Source: JADJPO01 sp046330955
GTDB taxonomy: Bacteria; Actinomycetota; Actinomycetes; Actinomycetales; Kineosporiaceae
NCBI GenBank assembly: GCA_046330955.1
Contig: JAXLRT010000001.1
Location: forward strand, 62,001-126,000
Direction of reading: 5' to 3'
DNA length: 64,000 nt
A program made the position numbers and the translations under genes. Under the pieces are notes generated by a model that saw nothing but the letters and a program-made list of their open reading frames with translations, did not search any database and was not told the DNA's origin. This document shows, one piece after another, positions 7,958 through 15,508 of the stretch (the first letter of the stretch is position 1; the number at the start of each line of letters is the position of its first letter).

Positions 7958-8061
7958 AGGCCCGTAACCAGGTCATCGGACAAGTGCCCCAGGTCGCCCA
8001 CCCGCGCCGCCAGCCCGCAGCGGCGCGCCAGCAGCACGCGCACCGGCGCAGGTTCGGGCAT
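7954..8061 (-). CDS. 35-codon ORF coupled to the nucleotidyltransferase gene
   Basis: ATG at 8061, TGA at 7954-7956. The peptide begins MPEPAPVRVLLARRCGLAAR and ends DDLVTGL. Its stop shares bases with the GTG start of the following gene, the arrangement seen in translational coupling, and it has the GC-rich third positions of a coding frame. No known family recognised. It could be a leader peptide, or the real N-terminus of the downstream gene if that start is misplaced, but the frames differ. It runs divergently from the ABM gene at 8101. Confidence 0.35.
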   Translation of the reverse strand: MPEPAPVRVLLARRCGLAARVGDLGHLSDDLVTGL

Positions 8062-8100
8062 GGCGAAACGCTAACAGCCGCACCGGACTAGGCTCACCGC

Positions 8101-8394
8101 ATGATCCTCGAACAGGCGATCCTGCCGGTCCGCCCCGGTCACGAGGCGGAGTTCGAGGCGGCGATTCGCCAGGCTCGCCCCCTGATCGCCGCCATTCCCG
8201 GGTTCCGGGGCATCCAGGTGTTGCGTGGTGTCGAATCGCCGTCGCACTACCTGCTGCTGGTCGAGTGGGACAGCGTCGAGGCCCACCAGGTGGGGTTTCG
8301 ACAGTCACCGAGCTATCAGCAGTGGCGATCCCTGTTGCACCACTTCTACGACCCGTTCCCGACCGTCGAGCACTACGCCCCGATCGAGCTCTGA
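8101..8394 (+). CDS. antibiotic biosynthesis monooxygenase (ABM) domain protein
   Basis: 97-residue single-domain ferredoxin-like protein. ILPVRPGHEAEFEAAIRQA, IPGFRGIQVLRGVESP and YLLLVEWDSVEAH match the ABM family (YgiN/LsrG-like), small dimeric proteins that include quinone monooxygenases and many members of unknown function. The ending FPTVEHYAPIEL is typical. It is convergent with the DUF305 gene, 14 bp apart. Confidence 0.85.
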   Translation: MILEQAILPVRPGHEAEFEAAIRQARPLIAAIPGFRGIQVLRGVESPSHYLLLVEWDSVEAHQVGFRQSPSYQQWRSLLHHFYDPFPTVEHYAPIEL

Positions 8395-8408
8395 CCGGGG
8401 CCGCGACC

Positions 8409-9038
8409 TCACGGGGTCGACCCGAGCATGCCCTGCATCAGGGCGATCTCCTTCTCCTGCCCGGCGATGATCGCCCGCGCCAAGCGCTCCACTTCGGCCT
8501 CGCCGGTGGTGGAGAGAACGTCTCGGGCCATCGTCACGGCCCCGCGATGGTGATCGATCATCATCTCGAGCCAGGTGCGGTTGAACTCGGCTCCCTCGGC
8601 GGCCTTCAGCGATGCCATGTCCTCGTCCGACATCATGCCGCTGCTCCCATGGTCCATGGCCGCCGCAGTTGGGGCACCCCAACGGCCCAGCCAACCCTTC
8701 ATGGTGCTGATCTCGGGCGCCTGGGCTGCCTTGATCTGCCGCGCCAGCCCGAGGACGTTGGCCGCGGCCGAGCGCTTCGCGAGCGCCAGATCGGCCATCT
8801 CGACAGCCTGCTGGTGGTGGGGGATCATCATCTGCGCAAACATCACGTCGCCCGCTCGAGCGGCGGCGTTCGACGGGGAAACGGGGCTCGACGTGGACAT
8901 GCCGGGCATCGAACCCGAGTGGCCGGACATCCCGCCCTGAGGCGTTGCGCTGTCCGTGCTGGAGCCGCAGGCACCCACGGCGAGGACGGCGGCCAGGCCG
9001 GCAGCAGCCAGGGCGAGGGATCGTTCGGTGCTGGACAC
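8409..9038 (-). CDS. DUF305 lipoprotein
   Basis: 209 residues. GTG at 9038 has an AAGGAG site upstream and yields a lipoprotein signal: a hydrophobic LALAAAGLAAVLAVGAC segment ending in lipobox VGAC, then a Ser/Gly/Met-rich linker. Two DUF305 repeats follow, MMIPHHQQAVEMADLAL and MMIDHHRGAVTMARDVL. The His- and Met-rich pattern recalls copper-associated DUF305 proteins, but no copper gene adjoins it. Expected on the outer face of the membrane. Confidence 0.9.
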   Translation of the reverse strand: MSSTERSLALAAAGLAAVLAVGACGSSTDSATPQGGMSGHSGSMPGMSTSSPVSPSNAAARAGDVMFAQMMIPHHQQAVEMADLALAKRSAAANVLGLARQIKAAQAPEISTMKGWLGRWGAPTAAAMDHGSSGMMSDEDMASLKAAEGAEFNRTWLEMMIDHHRGAVTMARDVLSTTGEAEVERLARAIIAGQEKEIALMQGMLGSTP

Positions 9039-9249
9039 AGGCTCTTCACTCCTTGGTGGAAAGGGGGGATCGGCGCGTACCGTCCCCACCGTTGGCGCAC
9101 CTTCCAACGGTTTGTCGGGATTTCGGCGAAGTTTCGATGAAGATGGCCGGCGACGCCGACCTGTGCCTGCCTCCTGGGGTCTGCGCGCTGCGATCACCAT
9201 CGCTCCGACGGCGGTGGGACGAACGAGCGCCGACTGGCACGATGGCCTG

Positions 9250-10233
9250 GTGAGCCCAGCCGAGGATCAGCGCCCGGAACCCGCGCCACCGTACGGCAGC
9301 GCACCCTACGGGCCGCCCTCCGGGCCGCCGGTCGATCCCTGGGGTAGTCCGCCCCCTCCTCCGGTGCCCTCGTATCAGCCCTATCCGGCCTCACCCCACG
9401 AGCCGTCCAGTACCTCGAGCGAGCCCCCGACCGCGCCTTCTGCCGCGCCGGGCGCGGGCCGCAAGCGCGCCGGACGGATCGGTACCGCCGGAGCGGCCGG
9501 CGCCGCGTTGGCCGGCAAAGCGGGGCTGCTCGGCAAGATCTTCGCTGTCGGCAAGGGTCTGGCGCTCCTGGCCAAGCTCAAGACGGTGCTGTCGCTGTTC
9601 CTGTCCGTCGGCGTCTACGCGATCTTCTGGGGATGGCGGTTCGCGCTCGGCTTCGTGTTGCTGATGTTCGTGCATGAACTCGGCCACGTCGTGGCGTTCA
9701 AGGCCCAGGGCAAGCAGGTCACCGGGATGATGTTCATCCCGTTGTTCGGGGCCTACACCGAGGCCAGGGACGATCACGGCTCGGTGGCCGAGCAGGCCTG
9801 GTCGGCGATCGCCGGGCCGATCGCCGGGGCGGCCTCGGCCTACCTGATGCTCTACGCGGCCGACTTCACCGATTCCCTGTTGCTGCGGGCGCTGGCCTAT
9901 ACGGCGTTCCTGCTCAACGTGTTCAACCTGATCCCAATGCTGCCGCTGGACGGCGGCGCGGTCGCCGGAGCGCTCCACCCGGCCCTGTGGTGGGTCGGCG
10001 TCGGCCTGGCCGTCGCCCTCTTGCTGTGGCGCCCCTCGCCGATCCTGTTCCTGGTGCTGATCCTGGGCGGCATGGAACTCTGGCGCCGGCGGAGGGCGCG
10101 GCGTGCCGGCGTCCCCGACGACTATCTGCAGGTCCCGGTCGCCACCCGCCAGGCGATCGCCGCCACCTACGCCATCACCGCGATCGCCTGCTTCTACGGC
10201 ATGCACATCGCCTACGTGGTCACGCCCGCCTGA
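9250..10233 (+). CDS. site-2 protease-like M50 membrane metalloprotease
   Basis: 327 residues. The Zn site HELGH is at residues 142-146 in a membrane helix, and the third ligand motif NLIPMLPLDGG lies at ~226-236, as in S2P/SpoIVFB enzymes that cut transmembrane substrates such as anti-sigma factors. The first ~70 residues are Pro/Ser/Tyr-rich and disordered, then a GKAGLLGKIFAVGKGLALLAK amphipathic stretch leads to several membrane helices. No PDZ or CBS domain is evident. GTG at 9250. No sigma/anti-sigma pair is nearby, so its substrate is unknown. Confidence 0.88.
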   Translation: MSPAEDQRPEPAPPYGSAPYGPPSGPPVDPWGSPPPPPVPSYQPYPASPHEPSSTSSEPPTAPSAAPGAGRKRAGRIGTAGAAGAALAGKAGLLGKIFAVGKGLALLAKLKTVLSLFLSVGVYAIFWGWRFALGFVLLMFVHELGHVVAFKAQGKQVTGMMFIPLFGAYTEARDDHGSVAEQAWSAIAGPIAGAASAYLMLYAADFTDSLLLRALAYTAFLLNVFNLIPMLPLDGGAVAGALHPALWWVGVGLAVALLLWRPSPILFLVLILGGMELWRRRRARRAGVPDDYLQVPVATRQAIAATYAITAIACFYGMHIAYVVTPA

Positions 10234-10252
10234 TCGGATCCGTGGACGGCGT

Positions 10253-10462
10253 TCAGAGCCCGTTCTCGCTGCGATAGACGGCCACCAGCGCGTTGGCATG
10301 GCCGTGCCCGAGACCGTGCTGCTGCTTCAGGAACGCCACCTGGTCCATGTGCTTGGCATCGCGGACGGCGTCCAGCTGGCTCATCCAGTGCGCGATCGGC
10401 TGCCCGTACTTCTTCTCGATCGACGGGAAGTACGAACGCGGTCCTGTGACCTGTTCTGCCAT
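10253..10462 (-). CDS. DUF4287 domain protein
   Basis: 69-residue protein matching the small DUF4287 family: GPRSYFPSIEKKYGQPIAHW, then HMDQVAFLKQQHGLGHGHAN and ALVAVYR. Members are cytoplasmic and of unknown function. It is convergent with the site-2 protease gene, 19 bp apart. Confidence 0.85.
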   Translation of the reverse strand: MAEQVTGPRSYFPSIEKKYGQPIAHWMSQLDAVRDAKHMDQVAFLKQQHGLGHGHANALVAVYRSENGL

Positions 10463-10544
10463 GTCGAGACTCCATTCGAGAGATGCGCCCGGCCGGATCA
10501 GAGTAGGCCTGAGAGATCACGTCGAGAGGTCGAACAAGCACCGT

Positions 10545-10558
10545 TCGGCACGCCGAAA
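10545..10558 (-). terminator. hairpin between the VOC and DUF4287 genes
   Basis: Perfect inverted repeat TTCGGC-AC-GCCGAA, 46 bp after the stop of the minus-strand VOC gene. It could end VOC transcription or be processed; there is no clear U tract. Confidence 0.3.
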
Positions 10559-10604
10559 GCGATGCTTTCCCGACCCCTCGATCTGATCATGAGCAGCGCA
10601 GGCT

Positions 10605-11033
10605 TCAGGCGACGAACACACAGAACGTGTGTCCCGCCGGGTCGGCGTAGACCCGCAGCGGTTCCTGCGGATCGTCCGAGCGGTCGAGCACCATCCGCGC
10701 ACCGAGACCGAGGGCACGACCGTGCTGGACGTCGAGCTCCTCCCGGCTGGGCACGGTCAGATCCAGGTGGAGCTGTTGCGGGACGCCGGGCTCGGGCCAG
10801 GTCGTCGGCTCGAGCCGGTCCACCTGTTGAAAGGCGAGGCGCCGGTGCCCCGACGGCGTGCACAGCACCAGCCAATCGGGCGCTGCGTCGTCCGGCCCGA
10901 ATGCCGCAGGCTCGTCCCCCGGGCGATAGCTCAACCCGAGCAGCTCGCGGTAGAACTCCGCCAGTAGCCGGGGGTCCGTGCAATCGAGCACGGTCTGCAG
11001 CAGCTCGGGGTACGTCGCAGCAACCTCGTCCAT
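10605..11033 (-). CDS. VOC family protein (glyoxalase-like)
   Basis: 142 residues of the VOC superfamily: LQTVLDCTDPRLLAEFYREL begins the first beta-alpha-beta unit, VPQQLHLDLTVPSREELD the second, and VYADPAGHTFCVFVA ends the protein. The DPAGHTFC ending is typical of the actinobacterial glyoxalase-like group that is usually unassigned. Start ATG at 11033. It follows the DUF1971 gene by 9 bp on the same strand, so the two are probably co-transcribed. Confidence 0.85.
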   Translation of the reverse strand: MDEVAATYPELLQTVLDCTDPRLLAEFYRELLGLSYRPGDEPAAFGPDDAAPDWLVLCTPSGHRRLAFQQVDRLEPTTWPEPGVPQQLHLDLTVPSREELDVQHGRALGLGARMVLDRSDDPQEPLRVYADPAGHTFCVFVA

Positions 11034-11042
11034 GTCAGGACG

Positions 11043-11345
11043 TTATGCGGGTGGTCGGGGCTGAGCACGATGAAACTCCACCGCGAGCCGGACCGCGCCG
11101 GTCAGCTCCAGGTGATGCGGGGTCTCGGGCGGAATGGCGAGGGTGTCGCCGGCCGTCAGGTCGTGCCTCTCGCCGGCGCCCTCGAACACGAACCGGACCG
11201 CCCCCGAGTGGACGACGAGCCGCCCCCACACCCCCGCCGCAACCTGATGCGCCGCAAGCAGTCCCGGTGGAACGGTGTGTTCATCGAAGGTCGGGGTGAC
11301 CCGGACGAACTCCACGCCGTCCGGCAGATCACCGATACTCGCCAT
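11043..11345 (-). CDS. DUF1971 (TehB/YeaR-like) cupin-fold protein
   Basis: 100 residues. LPDGVEFVRVTPTFDEHTVP, LLAAHQVAAGVWGRLVVHSG and DTLAIPPETPHHLEL match the DUF1971 domain found in E. coli YeaR and at the TehB N-terminus. Small beta-barrel, cytoplasmic; function in this context unknown. Its first ~22 codons and 16 bp upstream are duplicated at 12606-12685 (67 of 80 bases identical), where they now precede ridA. Confidence 0.82.
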   Translation of the reverse strand: MASIGDLPDGVEFVRVTPTFDEHTVPPGLLAAHQVAAGVWGRLVVHSGAVRFVFEGAGERHDLTAGDTLAIPPETPHHLELTGAVRLAVEFHRAQPRPPA

Positions 11346-11360
11346 GGTCGAAGGCTACGG
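11281..11360. repeat. 80-bp imperfect direct repeat, copy 1 (start of the DUF1971 gene)
   Basis: Aligned without gaps to 12606-12685, 67 of 80 positions agree. This copy covers the first codons of the intact DUF1971 gene and the bases just upstream, including the shared CCGTAGCCTTCG on the minus strand. Confidence 0.8.
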
Positions 11361-11455
11361 CGAGCTGGGCGCACCCGCTGCGTCACGCGGAGTCGCCGTC
11401 GCCGCACGGCTCAGTAGAGTGCCCAGCGTTCAGGTCACTCGACGACGGAGCACTC

Positions 11456-12172
11456 ATGGCAGTTCGCGTCGACCTCAACATCTCACTCGACGGCTACGCG
11501 ACGACGACGGACCAGACGCCCGAGAACCCGATGGGCGAGGACTGGTTGCGTCTGGTACACGCGTACACGGCGACGAGGACCTTCCGCGAGCGCGTCCTGC
11601 ACGACGCTTCGGGTGAGGGCACGACCGGCGTGGACGACGAGTACGCGCAGGCGTACTTCGCCGAGCTCGGTGCGGAGATCATGGGCGCAGGCATGTTCGG
11701 CCTGCACAACTTCCCGGACGACCCGGACTGGCGTGGCTGGTGGGGCGACGAGCCACCTTTCCGCGTACCGGTGTTCGTGCTCACCCACAGCGCTCCGCGG
11801 CCGTCGCTGACGATGGCCGGCGGCACCACGTTCCACTTCCTCTCGGCGACGCCGCACGAGGCACTCGACCGCGCGCTCGAGGCAGCCGCGGGCAAGGACG
11901 TCCGTGTCGGCGGTGGCCCCACCGTCGTGCGCGATTTCCTCAGGGCCGGGTTCGTCGACCAGCTGCACGTCGCGATCACGCCGATCATCCTCGGTGGAGG
12001 CATCCGGCTCTGGGACGACTTGCGTGGCCTGGAGAACGGATACGACGTCAAGGCCGAGACGGCCGAGAACGGCGTCGTCCATCTGACGTTCCGTCGTGAG
12101 GCGCACCGGGCTGCTGCTCGCCGACGGTCCTGGACGTCGATGCGGAGCTGGACGACGTCGAGCGTCAGCTAG
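11456..12172 (+). CDS. dihydrofolate reductase-like (RibD C-terminal domain) protein
   Basis: 238 residues of the DHFR-like RibD_C family. RVDLNISLDGYATTTDQT opens the fold, GAEIMGAGMFG and PVFVLTHSAPRP follow, and KDVRVGGGPTVVRDFLRAGFVDQLHVAITPI is the conserved NADPH-binding/C-terminal block. The family includes riboflavin reductases and many stand-alone proteins of unknown substrate. The last ~25 residues (after VVHLTFRRE) are Arg/Ser/Trp-rich and unlike the family, suggesting a lost stop or read-through tail. The tail converges with ridA, overlapping 8 bp. Confidence 0.85.
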   Translation: MAVRVDLNISLDGYATTTDQTPENPMGEDWLRLVHAYTATRTFRERVLHDASGEGTTGVDDEYAQAYFAELGAEIMGAGMFGLHNFPDDPDWRGWWGDEPPFRVPVFVLTHSAPRPSLTMAGGTTFHFLSATPHEALDRALEAAAGKDVRVGGGPTVVRDFLRAGFVDQLHVAITPIILGGGIRLWDDLRGLENGYDVKAETAENGVVHLTFRREAHRAAARRRSWTSMRSWTTSSVS

Positions 12173-12566
12173 GGCCGCCCGCCGCCGCGATGGCCTCGAT
12201 CTCCAGCAGCCACGCGGAGTCGTAGATCTCGGCGACCACGACGGTGAGCGCCGGACGATGCTCGCCGAGAACCTCGCGACGAACCACGGCGTTCGCCGCG
12301 GCCACGTCGCGATCGCCCAGGAACGTCGTGACCTTGACCAGGTCGGTCACCGCCATCCCGGCGTGCTCCAAGCAGGCGACGATGTGGCTCCAGATCAGTC
12401 GGCACTGCGCCTCGGCGTCCGGAGGAACCTCCCTGTCGAGACCCACCGGGATCTGCCCGCTGATGAAGAGCAGTCGCTGACCTGGGCCGACTTCCACGGC
12501 GTGGACGTAACCGCCTTCAGGTCGCGGGACGGTCGGCGGGTCATGGGCCGTGAGGCCGGTGGTCAC
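12165..12566 (-). CDS. RidA/YjgF family enamine deaminase-like protein
   Basis: 133 residues. FISGQIPVGLDREVPPDAEA, HIVACLEHAGMAVTDLVKVT and RPALTVVVAEIYDSAWLLEI cover the RidA fold, with EIEAIAA at the end. RidA proteins hydrolyse reactive enamine/imine intermediates released by PLP enzymes. The usual catalytic Arg in RPA is present (R of HRPALTVV). GTG at 12566 overlaps the stop of the truncated DUF1971 frame upstream by 4 bp, so initiation may depend on that remnant. Confidence 0.88.
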   Translation of the reverse strand: MTTGLTAHDPPTVPRPEGGYVHAVEVGPGQRLLFISGQIPVGLDREVPPDAEAQCRLIWSHIVACLEHAGMAVTDLVKVTTFLGDRDVAAANAVVRREVLGEHRPALTVVVAEIYDSAWLLEIEAIAAAGGPS

Positions 12567-12670
12567 TCCCGATCACCAGATGTCGCCGGCACCCGGAACT
12601 CCATCTCGTCGAAGGTCGAGACGACCTGGATGAACTCCACGTCGTCGGGCAGGTCACCGATGCACACCAT
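12563..12670 (-). pseudogene. truncated DUF1971 copy, 5' remnant
   Basis: 35 codons from ATG 12670. MVCIGDLPDDVEFIQV and STFDE parallel the intact DUF1971 start MASIGDLPDGVEFVRV and TFDE; after that the frame runs into unrelated sequence and stops at 12563-12565, sharing bases with the ridA start. Too short to fold as DUF1971. It may now serve only as a translated leader for ridA. Confidence 0.75.
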
Positions 12671-12685
12671 GGACGAAGGCTACGG
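12606..12685. repeat. 80-bp imperfect direct repeat, copy 2 (before ridA)
   Basis: Second copy of the sequence at 11281-11360, in the same orientation and 1,325 bp away. The two copies bracket the reductase and ridA genes. Confidence 0.8.
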
Positions 12686-12720
12686 ACATCGACCCAACCC
12701 GCCACGTAGGCTTCACGCAC

Positions 12721-13140
12721 GTGATCGGCAAGGGACACCAGGTCGATCTCAGCGACGCCACGACGGCTTTCATCGAGCATCTGCGGACCCGCGGGCACGA
12801 GGCTCGGTCCTTCGACGTACTGACCGACCCGGTGCCGGAGGGCTACGACGTGATGCTGGCGAACGCCGTCCTGCTCCACCTCACCCGCGACCAACTCGCC
12901 GGCGCGCTGCGGCGTCTGTACCGAGCACTCACGCCGAGCGGTCGGCTCGCCTTCACCGTGAAGGAGGGCGAGGGCGAGGAGTGGTCCACCGCGAAGCTCG
13001 GCGCGCCCCGCTACTTCTGCTACTGGCAGCGCGACCGGTTACACGAGGCCGTCGCCACCGCCGGCTTCACCTCGATCGAGGTCACGCGATGGACGGCGCC
13101 CAGCGGGCAGCCGTTCCTGGCGGTCATCGCCGACTGTTGA
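12721..13140 (+). pseudogene. class I methyltransferase lacking its N-terminal SAM-binding part
   Basis: 139 codons from GTG 12721. GHQVDLSDATTAFIEHLRTR corresponds to the region just after motif I, YDVMLANAVLLHLTRDQL is motif IV and surroundings, and LTPSGRLAFTVKEGEGEEW plus GFTSIEV are the later strands. The first ~70 residues, including the glycine-rich SAM loop, are absent and not found in the 50 bp upstream, which belong to the end of the DUF1971 remnant region. It is probably a broken gene, although it may still be translated. Confidence 0.65.
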
Positions 13141-13175
13141 GCGGCAGTCGCAGGCGCCGCGCCCATCATGGACAG

Positions 13176-13760
13176 ATGCCTGCTCTCGTAGCGCCATTCA
13201 TCCCCGCCGGCCGGCTCTCAGCCGAGCCTCAGCCGCAACTCACCGACCCGGCGCTCCTTCTCCGACCCTGGGACGAGAACGATGTCCCGGCGCTCGTCAC
13301 CGCCTACAGCGACCCGGCGATTCAACGTTGGCACTGCCGATCGCTGGACGCCGACGAGGCGGCGGCGACCGTTCGCCGATGGCGCGAGGCGTGGGAAACC
13401 GAGACCGGCGCGTCCTGGGCAGTAACCGACCCCGAATGCCGAGTCCTCGGGCGCGTCGGTTTCCGCGAACTGCACCTCGCGGACGGCGTCGCGGAGGTCG
13501 CCTATTGGGTGTTGGCGACGGCCCGGGGCAGAGGCGTGGCCAGAAGGGCGGTGACCACACTCAGCAGTTGGGCGTTCGACCAGATCGGCCTCCAACGAAT
13601 CGAACTGAGGCACTCGGTCGCGAACACCCCCTCCTGCCGAGTAGCCACCGCCGCCGGCTTCACGCCCGAGGGCACGCTGCGCGGGTCCGCACTCCACGCC
13701 GATGGTTGGCACGACATGCACCTGCACGCCCGCCTGCACACGGACCACGAAAGATGGTGA
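13176..13760 (+). CDS. GNAT acetyltransferase (RimJ/RimL type)
   Basis: 194 residues. LLLRPWDENDVPALVTAYSD is the N-terminal GNAT strand and helix; VAEVAYWVLATARGRGVARR carries the acetyl-CoA-binding R/Q-x-x-G-x-G/A loop (ARGRGVA), and IELRHSVANTPSCRVATAAG is the C-terminal block of the RimJ/RimL subgroup. Substrate may be a protein N-terminus or a small amine; not assignable. ATG 13176 gives a proline-rich lead of ~20 residues. Convergent with the TfoX-like gene. Confidence 0.88.
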   Translation: MPALVAPFIPAGRLSAEPQPQLTDPALLLRPWDENDVPALVTAYSDPAIQRWHCRSLDADEAAATVRRWREAWETETGASWAVTDPECRVLGRVGFRELHLADGVAEVAYWVLATARGRGVARRAVTTLSSWAFDQIGLQRIELRHSVANTPSCRVATAAGFTPEGTLRGSALHADGWHDMHLHARLHTDHERW

Positions 13761-13859
13761 GGCCGGACTCGACGCAGCCACGTCGTGGAGAAACGTCCGA
13801 CAAGCCCGACCTGAACAGCAGTCGCGTTCAGCGTCCCAACGGGACAGGACGGATCGACG

Positions 13860-14189
13860 TCATGCCGACGACGCAGCCGCATAGGCCGCCACGGCGAACT
13901 CCGGCCAACGATCCTGATGCTCGGTCCCGAGGACGATCCAGGCCTTCATCGGCCTGCCGGCTCCGGAGGGATCGAACGCCCGGGAGTGAGCCAAGGTCGC
14001 AGCGTCAGCCAGGGTCTCGGCGTCCAGCTTGACGACCAGGCCTCCGGCGAAGCCACCCGCGAACGCCTTGCCCGCCCGTTTCAGGCACCGCATGCCGAAC
14101 ATCGACCCGGCATCGACATCAGGCCTGGCCTGGAGGAACTCCTCAGCGAAGGCGAGGTACTGCGGTGAGGGCTGCTTCTCCGTCGACAT
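13860..14189 (-). CDS. TfoX N-terminal domain protein
   Basis: 109 residues. AEEFLQARPDVDAGSMFGMR and GKAFAGGFAGGLVVKL with GRPMKAWIVL match the TfoX/Sxy N-terminal domain. In Gammaproteobacteria Sxy promotes competence; stand-alone copies in actinomycetes have no established role. ATG at 14189 chosen because the TfoX homology begins there; the longer open frame has no homology. Confidence 0.8.
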   Translation of the reverse strand: MSTEKQPSPQYLAFAEEFLQARPDVDAGSMFGMRCLKRAGKAFAGGFAGGLVVKLDAETLADAATLAHSRAFDPSGAGRPMKAWIVLGTEHQDRWPEFAVAAYAAASSA

Positions 14190-14288
14190 GCCGCTCACTC
14201 CAACAGATCGGTCATTCGAGGTCAAGATCAACTGGATCAAATCAAACCTGGTCCACCGGCAGCCCCTTTGTGGACGATCATCCCTCGC

Positions 14289-14298
14289 TGTGTACACA
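14289..14298. promoter_or_regulatory. palindrome in the toxin-antitoxin promoter
   Basis: Perfect 10-bp palindrome TGTGTACACA, 24 bp before the antitoxin ATG. A -10-like TACTCT lies at 14311-14316, giving a short leader. Autoregulation by the antitoxin complex at such a site is usual for this class; here it is inferred. Confidence 0.45.
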
Positions 14299-14322
14299 TG
14301 GCACACTTGGTACTCTGAGGGC

Positions 14323-14589
14323 ATGCGTGAGCTGCCGAGCGAGTCGATCCGCGACGTGCGTAGTCATCTGGCTGATGTCGTTGACCGAGCAGACCGCGAC
14401 GACCAGGCCACGGTGATCATGCGGCGCGGAAAGCCTGTGGCCGCGGTCGTGCCGATCGCAGTCCTCCGCAAGTATCACGAATGGGAGGAGCAAGAGATCA
14501 ACCGCATCGTCGACGAACGGATGTCCTCTCGATCAGCCGCCATTCCCATGGAGGACGTGATCCAGGAGACCTTGGCTCGGAATGAGTAG
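14323..14589 (+). CDS. Phd/YefM-type antitoxin
   Basis: 88 residues. SIRDVRSHLADVVDRADRDD, ATVIMRRGKPVAAVVPIAVL is the standard Phd/YefM DNA-binding domain, and the acidic C-terminal half (EEQEINRIVDERM) would wrap the toxin. It overlaps the toxin gene by 8 bp. Acts as an autorepressor and neutraliser of the RelE-type toxin encoded next. Confidence 0.92.
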   Translation: MRELPSESIRDVRSHLADVVDRADRDDQATVIMRRGKPVAAVVPIAVLRKYHEWEEQEINRIVDERMSSRSAAIPMEDVIQETLARNE

Positions 14590-14845
14590 ATACCGCACGG
14601 TATTCGCTCCGGAAGCCCGCGACGAACTCCGTAAGATCTCACGCGAGATTGCCCTTCGCATCCTGGCCAAGCTCACCGAACTCGAGGCGGACCCGTACGG
14701 CCTCGAGACCACGGCCCTCGTGTCGCAACCCGACCGTCGCCGGCTACGGGTTGGCGACTACCGCGTCGTGTACACCATCGAGGCTGAACAGCTCGTCATC
14801 TGGGTCGTCCACGTGAGCCATCGGTCACGGGTGTACGACAAGTGA
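14582..14845 (+). CDS. RelE/ParE-family toxin
   Basis: 87 residues. YRTVFAPEARDELRKISREI, ILAKLTELEADPYG and RRLRVGDYRVVYTIE with VIWVVHVSHRSRVYD are typical of RelE toxins, ribosome-dependent mRNA nucleases. RRLRVGDYRVVY matches the active-site strand that carries basic residues in RelE. The 8-bp overlap with the antitoxin gene supports a complete type II pair. It lies next to the ychF-associated cassette and the patchwork island. Confidence 0.92.
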   Translation: MSRYRTVFAPEARDELRKISREIALRILAKLTELEADPYGLETTALVSQPDRRRLRVGDYRVVYTIEAEQLVIWVVHVSHRSRVYDK

Positions 14846-14916
14846 ACACACGAGCCTGGCTTCTTTCGCCTTCGGTGCGACGGGTGATGCCCGGCAGACG
14901 TTGAGGCGGGACCGTG

Positions 14917-14937
14917 CTACACGTTGAAGCGGAACTC
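14917..14937 (-). repeat. 21-bp copy of the ychF 3' end (possible att site)
   Basis: Identical over 21 bp to 16495-16515, the last codons and stop of ychF (encoding EFRFNV-stop on the minus strand). Three of the next four bases also agree. The copy has no ychF coding context upstream. Confidence 0.85.
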
Positions 14938-14962
14938 CACCGCATCGCGGCGCAGATCAACA

Positions 14963-15508
14963 TCACCCGGGGACGTCGTCCTCAGACGCCAGGGCGTCCT
15001 CCAGAACAAGTCGCGCCCGGTCCGGCACCGGCTCCTCGGGGAAGACCTCGGAGCAGACGGCGAGGACCTGGTCCAGGGTCGTGAGCCCGAGCCGACCGAC
15101 GAGGAACCGGATGTCCTCGACGTCACGCCGACGGGCGGCGAGGACCTTCATGGCCAACAGGTGCTCTGCTGACGCCGCTGAGACTCGAAGCCCTGGGTGC
15201 TCGAATACCCGCGCGGCGTTCGAGTCGCCGCCCCTGGCGACGTAGACGCTGGCCTGGTCGTTGAGCCACCACCGCGGCAGCCCAAGCTCCTGTGCGACTT
15301 TCCACGCCTCCTCCAGCACCGCACCGTGCGGCTGGAACACGGCATCGATGTCTCGTGTGACGCGTCGGGCGTCGTAGGCCATGGCCAGTGCAGCACCACC
15401 GACCACATAGACGTCGGCGGTCAGCCCGCGGCGGGACAGCCGTTCACCGAGGCTGCGGAAGGCGTGCTCGATGTCGGCACGGTCGAGAAGCGGCCCGGGA
15501 TCTGTCAT
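14963..15508 (-). CDS. nucleotidyltransferase of the MNT/AbiEii-like type
   Basis: 181 residues. DVYVVGGAALAMAYDARRVT followed by RDIDAVFQP gives the GG and DxD of the minimal nucleotidyltransferase fold, as in DUF6036 and AbiEii-like toxins; the C-terminal half (LLAMKVLAARRRDVEDIRFL) matches that group closely. Such proteins can NMP-modify tRNA or a partner. Its ATG overlaps the stop of the preceding gene by 4 bp (15505-15508). With that gene and the oxidase-like gene it forms a three-gene unit between the 21-bp repeats. Confidence 0.82.
   Translation of the reverse strand: MTDPGPLLDRADIEHAFRSLGERLSRRGLTADVYVVGGAALAMAYDARRVTRDIDAVFQPHGAVLEEAWKVAQELGLPRWWLNDQASVYVARGGDSNAARVFEHPGLRVSAASAEHLLAMKVLAARRRDVEDIRFLVGRLGLTTLDQVLAVCSEVFPEEPVPDRARLVLEDALASEDDVPG

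Noticed and set aside
14917..15126. Short ORF ending with the YchF-like EFRFNV tail as a real gene
   Set aside because: Only the last ~7 codons match YchF; the rest is antisense or out of frame to the nucleotidyltransferase. It is better explained by the 21-bp repeat.
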